Below are positions 13,405 through 13,503 of a stretch of DNA of 13,503 nt, piece after piece; the first letter of the stretch is position 1; each line of letters begins with the position of its first letter. The stretch comes from an uncultured Bacteroidales bacterium (GTDB lineage Bacteria; Bacteroidota; Bacteroidia; Bacteroidales; UBA932), in the NCBI GenBank assembly GCA_946616385.1, contig CAMOIZ010000023.1:1-13503 (forward strand). Direction: 5' to 3'. Under the pieces are notes generated by a model. The model saw only the letters and a program-made list of their open reading frames with translations. It was not told the origin of the DNA and searched no databases. The position numbers were made by a program, and so were the translations under genes.

Positions 13405-13503
13405 GAGGAACTGATTGGCTATCAATAGATTATATAAACAGGGTTGGTCAAAAACGGGCTCACCGGAGATTTTCCGTGGCAAGAGATTGTAAGTACTTGA
13501 TGC
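13405..13503. other. Non-coding tail with no recognised feature
   Basis: This stretch after the tandem repeat carries no supported gene, promoter box of the TAnnTTTG type or strong hairpin. It includes an AT-rich piece (ATCAATAGATTATATAAACAG) read in part at 13420-13440. It may belong to the same repeat element as the tandem units, or be upstream sequence of a gene beyond the window. Confidence 0.4.

Noticed and set aside
11869..13482. A 537-codon open frame on the minus strand opposite the glycosidase
   Set aside because: It is rich in Gly/Val/His/Ala of the kind produced antisense to a GC-rich gene, has no domain pattern, and the plus strand carries a clear GH2 enzyme with catalytic motifs.

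Overview
The window looks like chromosomal DNA from a member of the Bacteroidota, most likely a gut-type Bacteroidales with a fairly GC-rich genome. The evidence is fourfold: promoters of the Bacteroidota form (TAnnTTTG, once with TTTG 19 bases upstream), genes without clear Shine-Dalgarno sites, lipoproteins with short hydrophobic leaders, and protein families that are near-exclusive to this phylum (DUF5119, DUF3575, Mfa-like fimbrillin, membrane-bound AraC-type regulators). Genus cannot be decided from the sequence.

Bases 1-8330 are a surface-structure locus resembling the fimbria (type V pilus) loci of Bacteroidales, in three transcription units. (a) A leftward operon (3115 to below 1) encodes a 635-residue envelope protein with two OmpA-like SPEG modules and a DUF3575 C-terminus, then a DUF5119 lipoprotein, then the start of another exported protein. 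(b) A rightward operon (3496-6260), driven by a near-consensus promoter, encodes a fimbrillin-like lipoprotein, a polytopic membrane protein ending in an AraC-type DNA-binding domain, and a stand-alone response-regulator receiver. (c) A leftward operon (8330-6247) encodes a second SPEG-module protein and a single-pass membrane protein with a short sensor-like exterior, a Pro/Ala linker and an AraC-type domain. Genes inside each unit overlap or touch, and units b and c collide tail to tail with a 14-base overlap. The likely theme is surface appendages or envelope proteins controlled by two membrane-tethered DNA-binding proteins and a receiver. That is inference from gene order.

A tRNA-Pro(UGG) gene (8403-8476, minus strand) separates this locus from visibly more GC-rich genes on the right. 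These are an orphan LolD-type lipoprotein-release ATPase whose start lies in a dispersed intergenic repeat, a TrmN6-type tRNA adenine methyltransferase, a peptide deformylase with all three catalytic motifs but a lipoprotein-type signal sequence, and a secreted GH2 glycosidase of the exo-beta-glucosaminidase/beta-mannosidase type. The deformylase and the glycosidase diverge from a 40-base region carrying two opposed promoter boxes. The window ends in a short 37-bp tandem repeat and about 100 bases with no recognisable gene.

The most unusual items are the apparently exported deformylase, the pair of membrane-tethered AraC proteins facing each other with an orphan receiver, and the four-fold use of the SPEG/OmpA-like module.
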